Below, one piece after another: positions 39,714 through 52,919 of a DNA stretch of 64,000 bases. Below the pieces are notes generated by a model, which saw only the letters and a program-made list of their open reading frames with translations, was not told the DNA's origin and searched no databases. The first letter of the stretch is position 1. Every line of letters starts with the position of its first letter. The stretch lies in assembly GCA_013399895.1 (NCBI GenBank), contig VXBA01003435.1, forward strand, positions 1,632,392 to 1,696,391. Direction: 5' to 3'. The stretch is from Serilophus lunatus. Its lineage: Eukaryota > Chordata > Aves > Passeriformes > Eurylaimidae. Position numbers and translations under genes: made by a program.

Positions 39714-39777
39714 CCCAAACAGAATTATTTCAATGAAAACAATGTCCCAAACACAGTTATTTCAATGAAAACAATGT
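39714..39777. repeat. Tandem duplication, 32-bp unit, two copies
   Basis: 39714-39745 and 39746-39777 match at 30 of 32 positions, each starting CCCAAACA and ending AAAACAATGT. Confidence 0.9.
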
Positions 39778-40647
39778 CTTGCTCATCTTCAAGATTTTTA
39801 AAACTCATTTACACCTTTATAGTTAATCAGATTTTTCAATGCAACATACAAAAGAGAAAAAAATGTATTAAGAGCTTGCATTGTAAAACAAAATTAATCC
39901 TGAAAGGAATCTACCAGATGTATCATTCAAGGCATATTTGCTGATGCCAATCTCCCGAGCTTTAGCATTAGGTTTTTGGCCCTGTTTCAGGCAATTCTGT
40001 AGAGATTGAACAAGCTACAGATTTTGCATAATTTTTAGACTGCTAGGGGAATACCCACTTCGAGCTGGTTATTTTCCCTACTTTCTTATGTTCATATGTG
40101 GAATTCAAGTTGCCATGGGAGATGTGAAAAAGGATGGAGGAGCATCTGCTGCCATAAAAGGAAACAGATATGTAGTGAGAGTTGGACAGAGGTTAGAAGG
40201 GGTCTGATGGCTCTTACTTAATTGAAAAATGCAGGCAGGAGCCAAAATGTGTTATTCATAGTGCTGGAAGAGTTGCCAGCACTGTTTGTCCCAGGTGTAG
40301 GCTAGTCACAGCAAATTAAAAATCTGAAGACCCATAAAATTCTCCCTTCCTCCACTTAATATTTTGATCCTGCAGCATTCTGGAGGACTAATCTGCACAA
40401 CTGGGGAGCCTGTCTCCCTTTTTTCCTAATTTGAAAAAAGATGTATGGACAGCAAAATAGCATGATATATTACTCTTCAAATTATACATAATTAAAAATT
40501 ACACATAATTCCTACAATTCTTCAGGTCTGCCCATAATATATTACCTGCATGTTTTTCAGATTCTCTCTGTAAAATACTGTGTTCAGTGTGAGAACACCT
40601 TTCTTTGCTTCCAGCGTATCAGTCTGTGTGTGACAACTCTTTTGCAG

Positions 40648-40730
40648 AAAACAGAGAAAGCCAGACGTTGAACTGCAGCAACTTGTCGGGGAAGTCTGGC
40701 TCTGTCTTCCAAGCTTTGCCGAATCAAAAG
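40648..40730 (+). other. Exon-like segment of unknown origin
   Basis: 83 nt bounded by CTCTTTTGCAG on the left and AAAAG|gtaaag on the right. It has one uninterrupted frame of 27 codons, KQRKPDVELQQLVGEVW and so on, and three CpGs in an otherwise CpG-poor intron. It lies antisense to ATP6AP1L. I do not recognise the peptide and found no partner exons. Confidence 0.3.
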
Positions 40731-41204
40731 GTAAAGGCCAATACATCTAGCAAATTTGATCTCTTTACAGGGAAGTGAAAAAAGCATGTTTTTTCACAGA
40801 AAAATCTACAAAATGGTGCTTAATTTCTACTCTGCTTTCGTGCACTCAATATCCACCTATTTTTTCTGACAGAAGTGTATGTAAGCTAGAAGCTATATAT
40901 ATAAATGAAATCCACTTCTGGATCCACTGCTTTAACAGTCTGTTAACATTTTATTAACACCCTGGATAGTTCTTAAATTTGTATGCTAAAGGTCTAATGT
41001 GCAAACCTTGTGACCACAGACTAGCATGCAATTCCAGGTTCACAGACTTTTATGGAAAAGCCTTTAGGATTCAATAAAAAGTGACTTTTAGAGAGAATAT
41101 TTAATAGAACTATTTGTCCCTAAAGCAAGGATATATTCCTCTGCTAAAATCAAAGATCTGTTCAAAATTATATTAAAAGATTACTGTACTATCCTAATTT
41201 TAGA

Positions 41205-41262
41205 GCCAAGCTACTTGATGATCTTAAAGGTCTTTTCCAACCTTAATAATTCTAGGATTTGT
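41205..41262 (+). mobile_element. CR1 LINE 3'-end fragment
   Basis: CTTGATGATCTTAAAGGTCT, then TTCCAACCTTAATAATTCTA: the last about 60 bp of a CR1. Confidence 0.75.
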
Positions 41263-44200
41263 ATAAACAATAGCTATGTATGAATAATGATGGCCCCTCT
41301 TTTCTACTTCAAAGAGCAGGAAATATTAGTTGATGGCTTTGAACAGTGCCTAATACTTCAGGGGATCACATGCTGGGTAAGAGTTAGAAAGTAGAGAAAA
41401 ACCCAACAACTACATGCATAAATATAGCAGATCTAGGACTGCAAAAAAAAAAAAGTGTTCCTACCACAAAACACTAAATTTCTAAAATCAAAACTTTCTG
41501 TGGCACTACATGAAATGAATGAATTGTTTTATAAAGCGAAAAGCACTACCATTTGAAATGCCATTTGAAACTGAAATTAAATAATCCAGGTTTCTTTTAA
41601 CTACTCTTGTGTTACAGATTGCACTAAAACTTAGGGGTTTATTATTCTGCTATCAAATCACACACATCTCCCAGGATAGGGAATCTGCCTTATAACAATT
41701 AAGAGCAAATTTTTATGTCATGTGTTGGCAAAGTGTGTCTTTTGTTTCTCTAACAGCTATTCCTCTTGCACAGACAACAGGCTGCAATACAAATCCAATG
41801 GTGCAGGATACAAATGGTTTTTTCCAGTGCAGTGGAATCCCTGTGATTGCACTTTGCACTTTGTTCTTTTACCAGCTTTAATTTAATTTCCTGCAAAGGG
41901 AAGGAAGACAAGAAGTACTGCAGGTAGACTTGTAGGGCAAGGCTGCTCTGACAACATGCAGAACCTACCTAGCCACACAGCCACATATCTCTCAGCTCCT
42001 GGCTTTTCAGCCCTAGGATGTCTTGGGAAGATACACATACACTGTGATCCCCTGGGTAGATGTGATTAATTCCCATTTCTAACTCTTTGCTTCCGCAGAA
42101 TGGCAGTGTATGTGTGCCTCTGAAAAGGACCATGCCTATAGATTTTGGTGACTGAAGAAGGCATTGAAAACACAAGTCTCTGTGCTCACCAGTACCAAAG
42201 CATGGTGAAAAGATTAAGAGCTCTCAGAGATAATGTGCAGATGGTTAATCACAAGGATCTTTTGAATCCAGCCCATTTCACTGCACTGCAAGTAGGGGAG
42301 ACTACACCAAGTTTGAGCTGCCACCTATCTGATTTCCAGCTGACACAATCACTTCTTATTATGGATGCCAGCAGAACAATTATTTACATGCAGCAGGCTT
42401 TTTTTTTTGCCTATTTTTTTTTAATGATCTGGCAATTATTTTCATTTTCAAAGGTGGCAATTCTACAACAACCTAACAGGCTAGCATAAGGAGGAAAGTC
42501 TATGAGCTTCTTCTAGGGAAGCTTTGCTTATTCTCTTGGCTGCCTCTTCTGGCTCTTGGACTTGAGTTAAATAAGTTACATATTACCTTTCACACTTCTG
42601 TCCCAGAGAAATGCTATGTCAATATCCCAGTCTTCCACTGCCAAGATAAAACACCAGCTAAACTGTGAGAGAGCAAAGGTCCACCTAGCTCCTCATAGTA
42701 ACTGGCACCTAAAATCAGAAAAGGGTGATTACAAGCAATACTTGTCCCAGGATGCCCTCTTTGATTGCTGTAATCTTTGGGTTAGAAACCTTCAGAGCTG
42801 AAGGTTCCATTCAAATGAACACATGTAATAGGACCTTCTTTTCATTCATCCTTCTTACCTTTCTTCCATTAGTTTACCTAGTCTCTGTAATCTATGTGCT
42901 TTTGTCATACAAAAATAGTTTATTTTTTTCTTTAAAGGAATTTGGTGCCCTTGAATTTTTGTATTTCGGTCTGTGAGTGGTGATAGTCATGATTACTGTC
43001 CAGAGACCACTGTCTCTCTCTCATCATTCCCTGTTCAGCCTGTCTATGTTATTTGTGGTTTTACTTATTGTTTCTCTCATGAATTGTCACTTTTCCTAGC
43101 TAAAATATTTTAATCTTATAGCTTTACTCTTTCCTTTGGAGATGGGAGGGCAAGAACCACATGCACTATTCCACTGGCAGATTTGCACACACCAATTCAC
43201 CGACGCTTGCTGCTTTGCCTTCCTCCGTTCCAAAGTAACACTGCTTGCTATTCATCCAGCTTCTGACTGCTAGGATGTTCCAAGAGATCTACCCACATTT
43301 GCACTGTAATTCCTATTCTGAGAAATAGCAGCCACTCTCCACGGTGTAATACGCAAATTTAAGGTTTTCGTTATGTGTTACTTCAGAAGGATTGCATCTG
43401 TCTTTTTATCACCCAGTAATGCAGTGCTGTGAGTGGTTTCTCCAACCTGTCAGTGCATCAGCAAATTTTGGCACCTTTGGATTTCAGCCCCTTTTCCATA
43501 CTAATGACTCCATTGAAGAGCACAGCCATCAACATCAATCCTCACAGAATTCCACTGGCAAATACTCCCCACTGTGAACATGGATTCTTTATTTTTATCC
43601 TTTGTTTCCTACCTTTAATTTTTTTAATTCTGCTCCAAAATAATTCTACTTCTTTACTTTTTTACTCTAGCAACATAATCACTTTTATCTAATTCATGCC
43701 TCTCAGAGAACACTGAATTCATACTGTATTTTTTTCATATATCCACATATTTATGACTCCAGATTCAACCAATTTTGTTGGTGTGGAAGGTAGGTTTCTT
43801 GGCTCTATTTCTCCAGAGATATGAGGCCCCTTTTCAAACCCCATGTTACACTTGAAACATCCTGCTCTTCTGGGATGAAGGTCAAACTCTTTCATAATTT
43901 TCCTATGTTCTATATAAATTATAATTTTAGAGTTCCACATTAGAAATTACAATGATATTTTGGCAGTCACTTAGTTTAAACTTGGGTGAAAAAAATATGC
44001 CCTTGCTGATATAGCGCCATTAATTTTATTGATTTATTCTGAAATCTCTTCTATTGGCACCTCAATAGCAGCAAAAGCTTTTGAGGTTCAATGCTTTTTT
44101 AAAGAAGTCTTTGAACTGAGAACTTAAGTTTATGTTCTACCACAGCAATGACCAACACACAGGCTGTCTGACTCTGCATTGTCACTCATTTTTCCGAGTT

Positions 44201-45295
44201 CCTCTTTATTATTAGGTCCAGTGCTCTCTGAAAGAATTCCTGTTTAAAGGGTTTTTATGAATAGTTTTTATATCTTGTCCCCACTGTCCCTCTGAATCTC
44301 TTTAGGTCTGCCATAGAATATTGTACTAAATTTGCAAGAACTTATATTCCTTTTGATTTTCTGTATGCATAAAGGATTGTGCTTTTTGAAGCATGGCTTC
44401 ATCACTTTTATTTCACTCTGCTAATTATGAGTTTGGTATTATGAGTTTGGCATGTTTCTTAGTGGGGAAAAAGGTAAGGGAAAAATTGCCTTTTTGACAT
44501 ATAGTTTAACCTTTCAGTTCGTTGTATTTAAACAGTTTGTATTCCAGATATAAACAACATACATCAAAATAATTATTGGGCATTACTGGGCAATTCATCA
44601 AATCACAGATAGATGGATTATTTCAATCTTTAACTTAAAGTCATATCACTTGGATGCTGTGTTCAGCCTTAAGTCTTCAAAGACTGTTCTTAGAATAGGA
44701 CTCTAGAATCCTCAGAATATTTATCTTCATCTTCTTGAATCCAAATTTCCTTTAAGATACAACAGCAGTTCTTTATAGATCTATTCTGTCACTCCAATAC
44801 TTTTTTTTTACCTTGGCCTTTTCCTTCTTAAAAGTTTCTAGCATGCCTACCAACATGTTATATCAATATGCTCATTTACAGTTACACATTCCACTTATTC
44901 TATCCTATTTTAGCCTTATACCTTAATTTTATTCTGAATTATTATGTTTATGAGCTCTGCTTATATATGACTGTATCTTTTAGAGTATTCATTGAAATTT
45001 TCATACCTGCATTTTACCAATGCCTGTTTTTTTTCCTAAGACACAATTCATTCTCACCTGTGTCCTTCTCCACCATCTCTCTTTCACCTCAGTATTTCTG
45101 GTCCTTAGTTTGAAATGTAAAATGAATACAACTTTCTAATTTGATCTATATGGAACATATGTACAGGTTTCATCTATGCCTTAAGACGTTAGCAGTGGAA
45201 AATAACAACATAGTTCTGATCGGATAAGAATAATAGCTTACTTCCATGCTGCGCGTCATTTAGCAATGAAGTCAGTAAGTCTCTGTCTCTCTAAA

Positions 45296-45341
45296 CATAC
45301 ATGTATATGTATATATATATATAAAAATATATATAAACATT
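45296..45341. repeat. AT-rich microsatellite
   Basis: ACATACATGTATATGTATAT followed by further TA repeats. Confidence 0.85.
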
Positions 45342-47502
45342 ATACAAAATGTAGGCTAAAGTTGTAACAATGTTTAACGTAAGTGAATCTTAACTCACCC
45401 TAGTGCAAAGTCTAGAGTTAAAGGTAAACCACTAGTTTTCAGTTATTTCTCTGAATTCCCCACTAACACATGAAATGAATCATACTGAATTGCTAATAAG
45501 CATCTCTCACATTTCTATCATTCAATTTTGAAGCTAATTTAGCTAAATATTTGTTCATTTTTTCCTCTAGAGTGATAACTAACTGGCTACAACAAGCCTT
45601 AAGTAGTTCTTCTGCAATTATTCAAAAATACTCTACCTGTATTACAAAAAAAATACTCAAGACTGAGTTAGATAGGAAATAATCAAGTGTACATTCTTTA
45701 TCTACAAGTTAACATTTATTATTTATTGTAATGTCATTTTTAAGTGAGAAGAGGACAAAACTAAAGGATGAGGAATTCCTGTGTTTTCTTCTTTTAAGCT
45801 GGAAACATTGATGCTTTATTATATTATGTTAAACTATAATTGCTCCTTCAAATGTAAAAATACAAGACTATAAAGCAATTCCTGTATTCAAGGATGCATG
45901 GGGATATTAAACTACACCCCAACCACTGCAAATAGCATTATAAGCATTTTCCTAATGTTTCCTTCATGGGAAAGATCACATTATATAAAGTTTGAGTATA
46001 TTAAATGGTCAAAGCCATTCCATTAACCAGAAAGCTGTGAAATCAGTGGGGTGGCTGTTGCAGTGTTTAGTCTCCTCAGAGTGGTAAACGGGATAGTCAG
46101 TAAAAGAGAGATGAGCTGGAAGATGCAGAACAGCAAAAATGTGACGCATTTTAAAAAATACGTTAGGTAGAAGTTAGAGACAAAGAAAATGGAATCACAA
46201 GCACTTGTCAAAGCTCATAAAAACTTTTCATACTCTTTTCAGCTGGAGTGCACATCAATAGCACCTAAGGATTTTTTTTAACCCTAAGAGATGTAACCAC
46301 TTATGCTGCAGATTGCAACATTACTTCTGATTGAATAAAGTTTCTATAATTCGTATCGCTTGGCTCCGAGTGGGATCAAAGGCTCAATACACAGAAACAA
46401 CAACTAGAGCAGACAGGTTGTAGAATGATGCAGTCCAAAGCTGATGGTAGCTGAAGCTCCCTGAAAATATGGAGGCACTAGAGGTTTAAACAGCACTTCA
46501 TAATACATCAGTAAATGGTGGAGTCAATAAAATGAGTGTCACCTCAGACATAGCCATAAATCTCCTTTTAGCAGTATGTGGTCCCTTAGCATTCATTCTG
46601 GGAAAAGACAACAATTATAAAACTGTCTTTCAGTTTCAGAAGAAAACGACTAAAACTGTTATATGGACACCATTAGGATCTGAAGGATGGGAAACATGGT
46701 AAGATTTATGACTTGAAGCATATCTTTAAATCACTGCAGCCTTTTCAACCTCTCCAGTTACAACAGGAAGGTAAAATTATGCATTACAATCACAAACCAA
46801 AAAAATAACTATCAGCCAGAACAAGTAGAGAGGTGGCCTTGATCAAAGTCCCCAAGAGCACCAAAATTCGTATATTCACGAGAACTCCTAATGCAAGAGT
46901 AGAACAAGGACTGCAGGAGCATTTGAATCTTGAGAAGAAAAATAAGCTACCAAATGAGTTTCAAAGGAAAGAAAAGTCTTGGCAGAAGACACTTCAATTC
47001 TTGGGATAAGTTTCTGCTTTTTAATGGAAAAGAATATGACAAATGTTGAGAATTGTCTGACTAAATGTATATGCCAACATCTGACCTGAGCATGAGGACT
47101 GCCTTTCTTGTTGTCAGAGCCAAAGGAGATGATGAAAGGTCAGCTTCATCTCATCCTGCAGCAGTGCCCTACGAAACAGTCACAAGGATCATACCCTAAA
47201 ATGTTCTTAATTGTAAAAAGAACCCTGTTTGATAACTTCAGATGTAGACATATATACTTTACTTGCCCAGAAATAGATGCTACAATTGACTCTCTCATTG
47301 CCATCACAACTCACTCAGACCGAGAAGGCAAAGCATTTCAGAAGAAGAGGCATAAGATTTGGCACTTGCCTTCTTGGAGGAAGGCAGCTTCTTCATAAGA
47401 TGATGAGAGGAATCATAAACTAGCTGGTGAAACTGTTTCAAGTAAGTCATCAAGCATTCTCTCTATCAGAGATTTAATTCTGTCTCCCAGCTTCATTCCA
47501 CA

Positions 47503-48012
47503 GAATCATAGAATGGTTTGGGTTGAAAGGAATCTTTAATATCATTTAATTCCAAACCCTCTGCCATGGGCTGGGACACCTTCTGCTAGACCAGGTTGCT
47601 CAAAGTCCCATCTAACCTGGCCTTGAACACTTCCAGGGATGGGGCATTCACAACTGAGCAACCTGTTCCAATGCCTCACTATTCTCACAGTAAATAATTG
47701 CTTTCTAGTATCTAATCTAAACTAACTCTCAGTTTAGAGCTTTTGTCCTATTGCTACATGCCCTTGTAAAAATTCCCTCTCCAGCTTTCTTGTAGGCTCC
47801 CTTCAGGTACTAGAAGGCCAGCAACTGGTTCACCCTGAAGCTTTGTCTTCTCCAGCCTGAACAACCCCAGTTCCTTTAGCCTTTCCTCATAGGAGAAGTG
47901 CTCTGGCCCCACAATCATACTGAACAGAACAAGAGCTAGTCTGAATAAGTCTCCATCAGGTATTAGGGTAATGAACTGATAATTACGATAGGCCAAAGGC
48001 ATCTGTGTCTGC
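47503..48012 (-). mobile_element. CR1 LINE 3' fragment, minus orientation
   Basis: The plus strand reads CAGAATCATAGAATGGTTTG, the reverse complement of a CR1 tail. CTGCTAGACCAGGTTGCTC and CCAGCCTGAACAACCCCAG follow. The minus-strand frame contains FSYEERLKELGLFRLEK, the conserved CR1 ORF2 C-terminus. Confidence 0.9.
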
Positions 48013-49179
48013 ACTGATTAAACTAAGCAGCTCTTTCTTATCAAATAAGACAAGAGGATCAATCATAGGGGAGTTTTGCTCCCTGTTTCATTAATTCACT
48101 TTGTTCCAAGCCAATATTAGTCTGAAACCCTTCCCAACATACACATTTCTCACATTGATTTTTCACTGCTTGAGGCAATGGAAGAACCAATGAATATAAT
48201 ATGATGATGCTTTTAAGCCATTAAGTGCCCAACAAAAAGATGGTAGAATTTTCAAGTGAGAAGTATCTTGAAAATGCCCATTTTTGGGACCAATCAATTT
48301 TGTACAAAATTGATCTATCTGACTAGAAGAACCTGTCCTTTTTTTCTTTTTTTTTTTTTTAGTAAGTTAAATACCTAAACCTGATTTCTTTCTTCACTGA
48401 GAATAAGGCAACTTAGCAAATGCAAATCTTTCACACTGAATGCTTGCTATTGATTTTCAAATGCTCTAAGTAATGTAAAGTCTTTGTCAGTATGATTAAA
48501 GCCTTTTACTTCTCATATATGTTGGCTATCACTGGGGAGTGACCCTGTAGCTTCAAGATCATACAATATAGTCTTTATAACCTAAGAGAGTTAGTACTTT
48601 TGCTTATGATTATGAAACACTTCATACACAGTCATACAGAATATGCACAGTTCAAGCATAGCCAAAGATATGCAGTACTTTCTAAGTAGAGGTTACATGC
48701 AAATGTACAGACTGATGAACCCTCAAAAGTACATTCTGCTTTGCCTTTTCTAGATCTGTACAGAAGGTGGTAAACTTGAATGCAGTGAGATAACTTAAAG
48801 TTATCATGAGGGGAAAAAATGTTTTAAGTGGTTTTATATAGACTTGAATTAATACAATTAAGAAAAGTTTAAATTGCTTATCTTTTAAAAATGTAGAGCA
48901 TCTTAAAATACACTGCTTTATTTAAAAGTGCTTCAGATACCCAAACTAAGTTCCTTTAATTTAGAAAGTCTGTTGAAATATGCACAGATTTAAAATTCAA
49001 CAAACTTTTAAAACTGATCAAAAAAGTCCTTCTCTTAACTCCAATTCTTTCATTTATTAAAAATATTTTTCATTACAATTGTTCAAAGTGCAATTTTCAG
49101 CTAAGAATGCCCATGTGCTTTTGGTTTCACACAGTAAAGTGCCTAAGTAAGTAATTTTTATTTTTATTTTGGATCTTCA

Positions 49180-49243
49180 CTAAAAAAAAAAAAAAAGAAA
49201 AAGAAAAAAACACTATAGAAAATGGAAAAAAAAAAAAAAAGGT
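49180..49243. repeat. A-rich low-complexity tract
   Basis: Two runs of about 15 A separated by an A-rich linker. Confidence 0.85.
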
Positions 49244-49844
49244 CCTGGACTCATATTCTCTCCTTTTTCACAAAAACATACAATATACAGAATATCAATG
49301 TGAGCTTGCTTCTTTATGTAACTGTGTCTTTTATTTGAAGTCTGGTCTGCAAAATCCAGTCTTTGGAAATTAATTTCATGGGGTGGATTATTGAAGAAAT
49401 TTTTTGGTTTTCTTCATTAGAACTAGCCTTTGTCCTAGAGTATGAAGGGAATATTCTGATCATCTTTTGGATAGTCAAAGGTTCAAGATCCTACCTCCGT
49501 GCAAAAACCCATATCACTTCTGATCGAACATGGAACACCTTTGAGAGATTCATTCACTTTTGGCTTAAAGAACATTTATGAAGTCAAGTTGTCTCTTCTT
49601 CTTCTTTTGGATAAGAAAAAGGCACTTCCTTCCATACACACTGAACGCAGGTTTTCTAGGTTTTATTCTTGTGGTAGGAATAGCTGTGTATGTTTCATAG
49701 TGTTCCTCCTGAAAACCCTCCAGCCTCTCAAAATCCTGTCAGCATTGCTCATGCTAAATCTAGACAACCTCACAAATGTCTTTCCTGTTGCCTAAACCAA
49801 GCAAAGGCAGATGAAATATTCTGTAAGTGACTGTCTGATTGCTA

Positions 49845-52156
49845 GCCCTTGTTCTTGTGGGAGACCTTAACTTGCTGAATGTCTGCTGGAAACTCAACAC
49901 AGAAGAGAGGATGCAGAGAGGAGTCTAGAAGTTCCTTGAGTGTGTGGAAGAAAAATTCCTTATGCAGCTAGTAAATGAGCCTACCCAGAGCAGTGCCCTG
50001 ACAGACCTGCTATTTACAAACAGAGAAGGGCTGGTGGGAGATGTGGTAATTGGAGGCTGTCTTGGGAACAGAGAACATGAAATGATAGCATTTTGATTCT
50101 TGGTGAAGCAAGGAAGGGGATCAACAAAACCTCTACCTTGGACTTCTAGAAGGCAGACTTTGACCTGTTCACAACACTGGTTCAGAGACTCCCCTAGAAA
50201 ACAGTCCTTAATAACGAAGGGATACAGGAAGGCTGGACATCTTTAAGAAGGAAATCCTAAAGGCACAGAATTAGGCTGTCCCAACATGCTGAAAGATGAG
50301 CCAGCAGGAAAGACCACCCTGGCTGAACAGGAAGATTTTGCTGGAACTTGGAGAAAAAAAACAGTTGATGACCCTTGGAAGAAGGGGTAGGTGACTCAGG
50401 AAGAGTACAAGGATGTTGTTAGGTCATGCAGAGGGAAAATCAGAAAGGCAAAAACTCAATTAGAACTCAATCTGCTGTGAAAGATAACAAATTAACAACG
50501 AAAGGAGAGCCAAGGAAAATCTCCATCCTTTGTTGGATGTGTGGGTGGTGGGGGGAACATTGTAACCAAGGATGAAGAAAAGGTTGAGATACTTAAGGCC
50601 TTCTTTGTCTCAGTCTTACAGAGAGACCAGTTACCTTCAAGGCAACCTGTCTCTTGAGCTGGTAGGCAGGAACAGGAAACAATAAAATCCCAGCAATTCA
50701 AGAGGAAGTAGTGACCTGCTGTGTCATTTAGACACTCGTAAGTCTTATGGGGTCAGATGAGATTTACCCAAGGGTACTGAGAGAGATGATAGAAGAGCTC
50801 ACCAAGTCGCTTTCCATCATTTACCAGCAGTCCTGGCTAACCAGGGAGGTCTCAGACAACTGAAGGCTGGCCAGTGTTACACCCACCTAACAAGAAAGGT
50901 CGGCAGGAGTATCTAGGGAACTAAAGATCTGTCAGCCTGACCTCAGTACCAGGGAAGGCTACATCTTGAGTGCAATCACACAGCATGTACAGAACAACCA
51001 GGAGATCAGGCCCAGCCAGAAAAGGTTTATGAAAATCAGGTCGTGCTTGGCCAACCTGATCTCCTTTTATGACCAGGTGACTCATGCTTTAGATGAGGGA
51101 AAAGCTGTGCATGTTGTCTGCCTGGACTTTGGTAAAGCCTTTAAAAAGCATATCTTGGAGAACCTGGCAGGCTATGGCTTGGACAGGTGCTCTCTTCGCT
51201 GGGTTAAAACCTGGCTGGACTGATGGGCCCAGAGAGTGGTGGTGAATGGTAGAACTTCTTGTTGGTGGCCAGTCACTAGCTGTATTCACCAGGTCTCAAT
51301 GTTGGGGCCAGTTCTGCTTAATATCTTTATCAATATTGGGACAAGGGAATCGATGGCACTCTCAGTCAATTTGCAAAGCCAGAATGTTTATCTGCTGGAG
51401 CGTAGGAAGGCTCTGCAGAGGCATCTGGACAGGCTGGATTGCTGCCAAGGCAAATTGTAGAAGGTTCAACAAAGCAAAGTGCTGAGTCCTTCACTTGGGT
51501 TGCAATAACCCCATGCAGAGCTCCAGGCCGGGCACAGAGTGCTTGGAAAGTGGCCCAGTGGAAAAGGACCTGGGGCTACTGGTTGACAGAGAGCAGAACA
51601 TGAGCCAGCAGTGTGCCCAGGTGGCCAAGAAGGCCAATGGCATCCTGGCCTCTATCAGAAATAGTGTGACCAGCAGGACTCGGGCAGTGATCATCCCCCT
51701 GTATTCAGCACTGGTGAGTTCACATCTCAAATCTACTGTGTCTAGTTCTGGCCCTTTTACTTCAAGAAAGACATTGAGGTGCTGGAGTGTGTCCAGAGAA
51801 GGGCAAGAAAGCTGGTGAAGTGTTTAGAGAGCCAGTCATATAAGGAGCAGCTGGGGGAGCTAGGGGTGTTCAGCCTGGAGAGAGCGAAGGAGGCTCAGGA
51901 GAGACATTATCTCTTCTCTACAACTACTTGAAAGGGAGTTGCAGCTAGGTGGGTTCAGCCTCTTCTCCCAGGCAACTCATGATAGGATGAGAGGAAATGA
52001 CCTCAAGCTGTATCAGAAGAGGTTCAGATTGGACATCAGGAAGAATTTCTTTGCTGAAAGGTTTGTAAAGCATTGAAACAGGCTGTCCAGGGACGTGGTG
52101 GAGTCACCACCCCTGGAAGTGCACAAGAAACTCAATGTGGCACTTAGACATAATCC
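49845..52156 (+). mobile_element. CR1 LINE, about 2.3 kb, degraded ORF2, 3' truncated
   Basis: Successive pieces of CR1 ORF2 are visible. First comes the end of the endonuclease domain (GDLNLLNVCWKLNT-like and GLVGDVVIGGCLG). Next are the reverse transcriptase segments CLANLISFYDQVTHALDEG, VVCLDFGKAFK and GLDRCSLRWVKTWLD. Last is the C-terminal QQCAQVAKKANGILASI. Stops and frame shifts break it throughout, so it is dead. It stops near GCACTTAGACATAATCC without the 3' tail. Confidence 0.9.
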
Positions 52157-52833
52157 ATCCGTCATATGTTTCTCTTTACAATGGCAACTGGATCCTATTT
52201 CCCTCAAGGCAGGGCTGTCTTCTATTCAATCATATTGACTATTTTTTGATTGCAACCTGAATGTCATACAAAAAGATAATTCTGCATAAATAACTGTTCT
52301 GCATTGCTATTTACTATTAACATGATATGACGATATGATGCCATCTACAAATGATGTTCTGACTATTAGCAAGGACAAAAACTGTATCTTCCAGTTGTAA
52401 ATACCAAGTATTGACTAAAAGGGATGAAACCAATTAACTTAAAAATGGATACATTGGGAGCCTTCAGTTAATTAATAACACTCTGTCTTTACTGACCAAT
52501 CGCACTAGGAAGCTTGATAAGGCTGCATGTTGAACTCACTATAAAAACATTAGAGTTGAATGGATGAAAAAATACCTTAATTTAGTATTCTTAAAAATAC
52601 TAAGTTTTACAGATAATGGCAGATTTATGGTCTCCTAGAAAAGCAAAACGTCTATTGTTATGTGATATAGCTATTATGCATGAAAAGTCATGCAATCTTT
52701 TCTGGTCAAAACCTCATATAACACGGACTACTTACCTCTGTAATCTTGAAAATCATCTACATCTCACTTATGTAAACATTAAGGTGTTAAGATGATAAAA
52801 ATCTGACAATTCTAGACACTGAAGATTACTCAC

Positions 52834-52919
52834 CCTTGAAGGCCTCACTGCAGTATAAATTACTGAAAAATTAATCCCTTGTTCCTGCAGATTCATGGTC
52901 ACTCTTCCTATTGCTTTGT
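52834..52919 (-). CDS. ATP6AP1L: ATP6AP1L coding exon, YTAVRPSR segment
   Basis: This 86-nt exon starts with two bases (AC) of a split codon and encodes 28 residues ending VIYTAVRPSR. Human ATP6AP1 has YTAALTAVRPSR at this point. The acceptor is ATTTACAG and the donor AGG|gtgagt. A preceding G would make the split codon aspartate, giving D-KAIGRV against human D-EVIGQV. It joins the next exon cleanly in phase 0. Confidence 0.87.

Larger units (their letters stand above)
34068..52833 (-). other. ATP6AP1L: ATP6AP1L largest intron (18.8 kb)
   Basis: Bounded by AGG|gtgagt and TTCTAG on the minus strand. It contains CR1 pieces at 38.5, 41.2, 47.5 and 49.85 kb, an AT microsatellite at 45.3 kb, A-rich tracts at 49.18-49.24 kb and an exon-like plus-strand segment at 40.65 kb. 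The remainder is unassigned AT-rich sequence. Confidence 0.75.

Noticed and set aside
51491..51818. 107-codon plus-strand frame as a gene
   Set aside because: Same CR1 reverse-transcriptase remnant as at 32 kb, broken on both sides.
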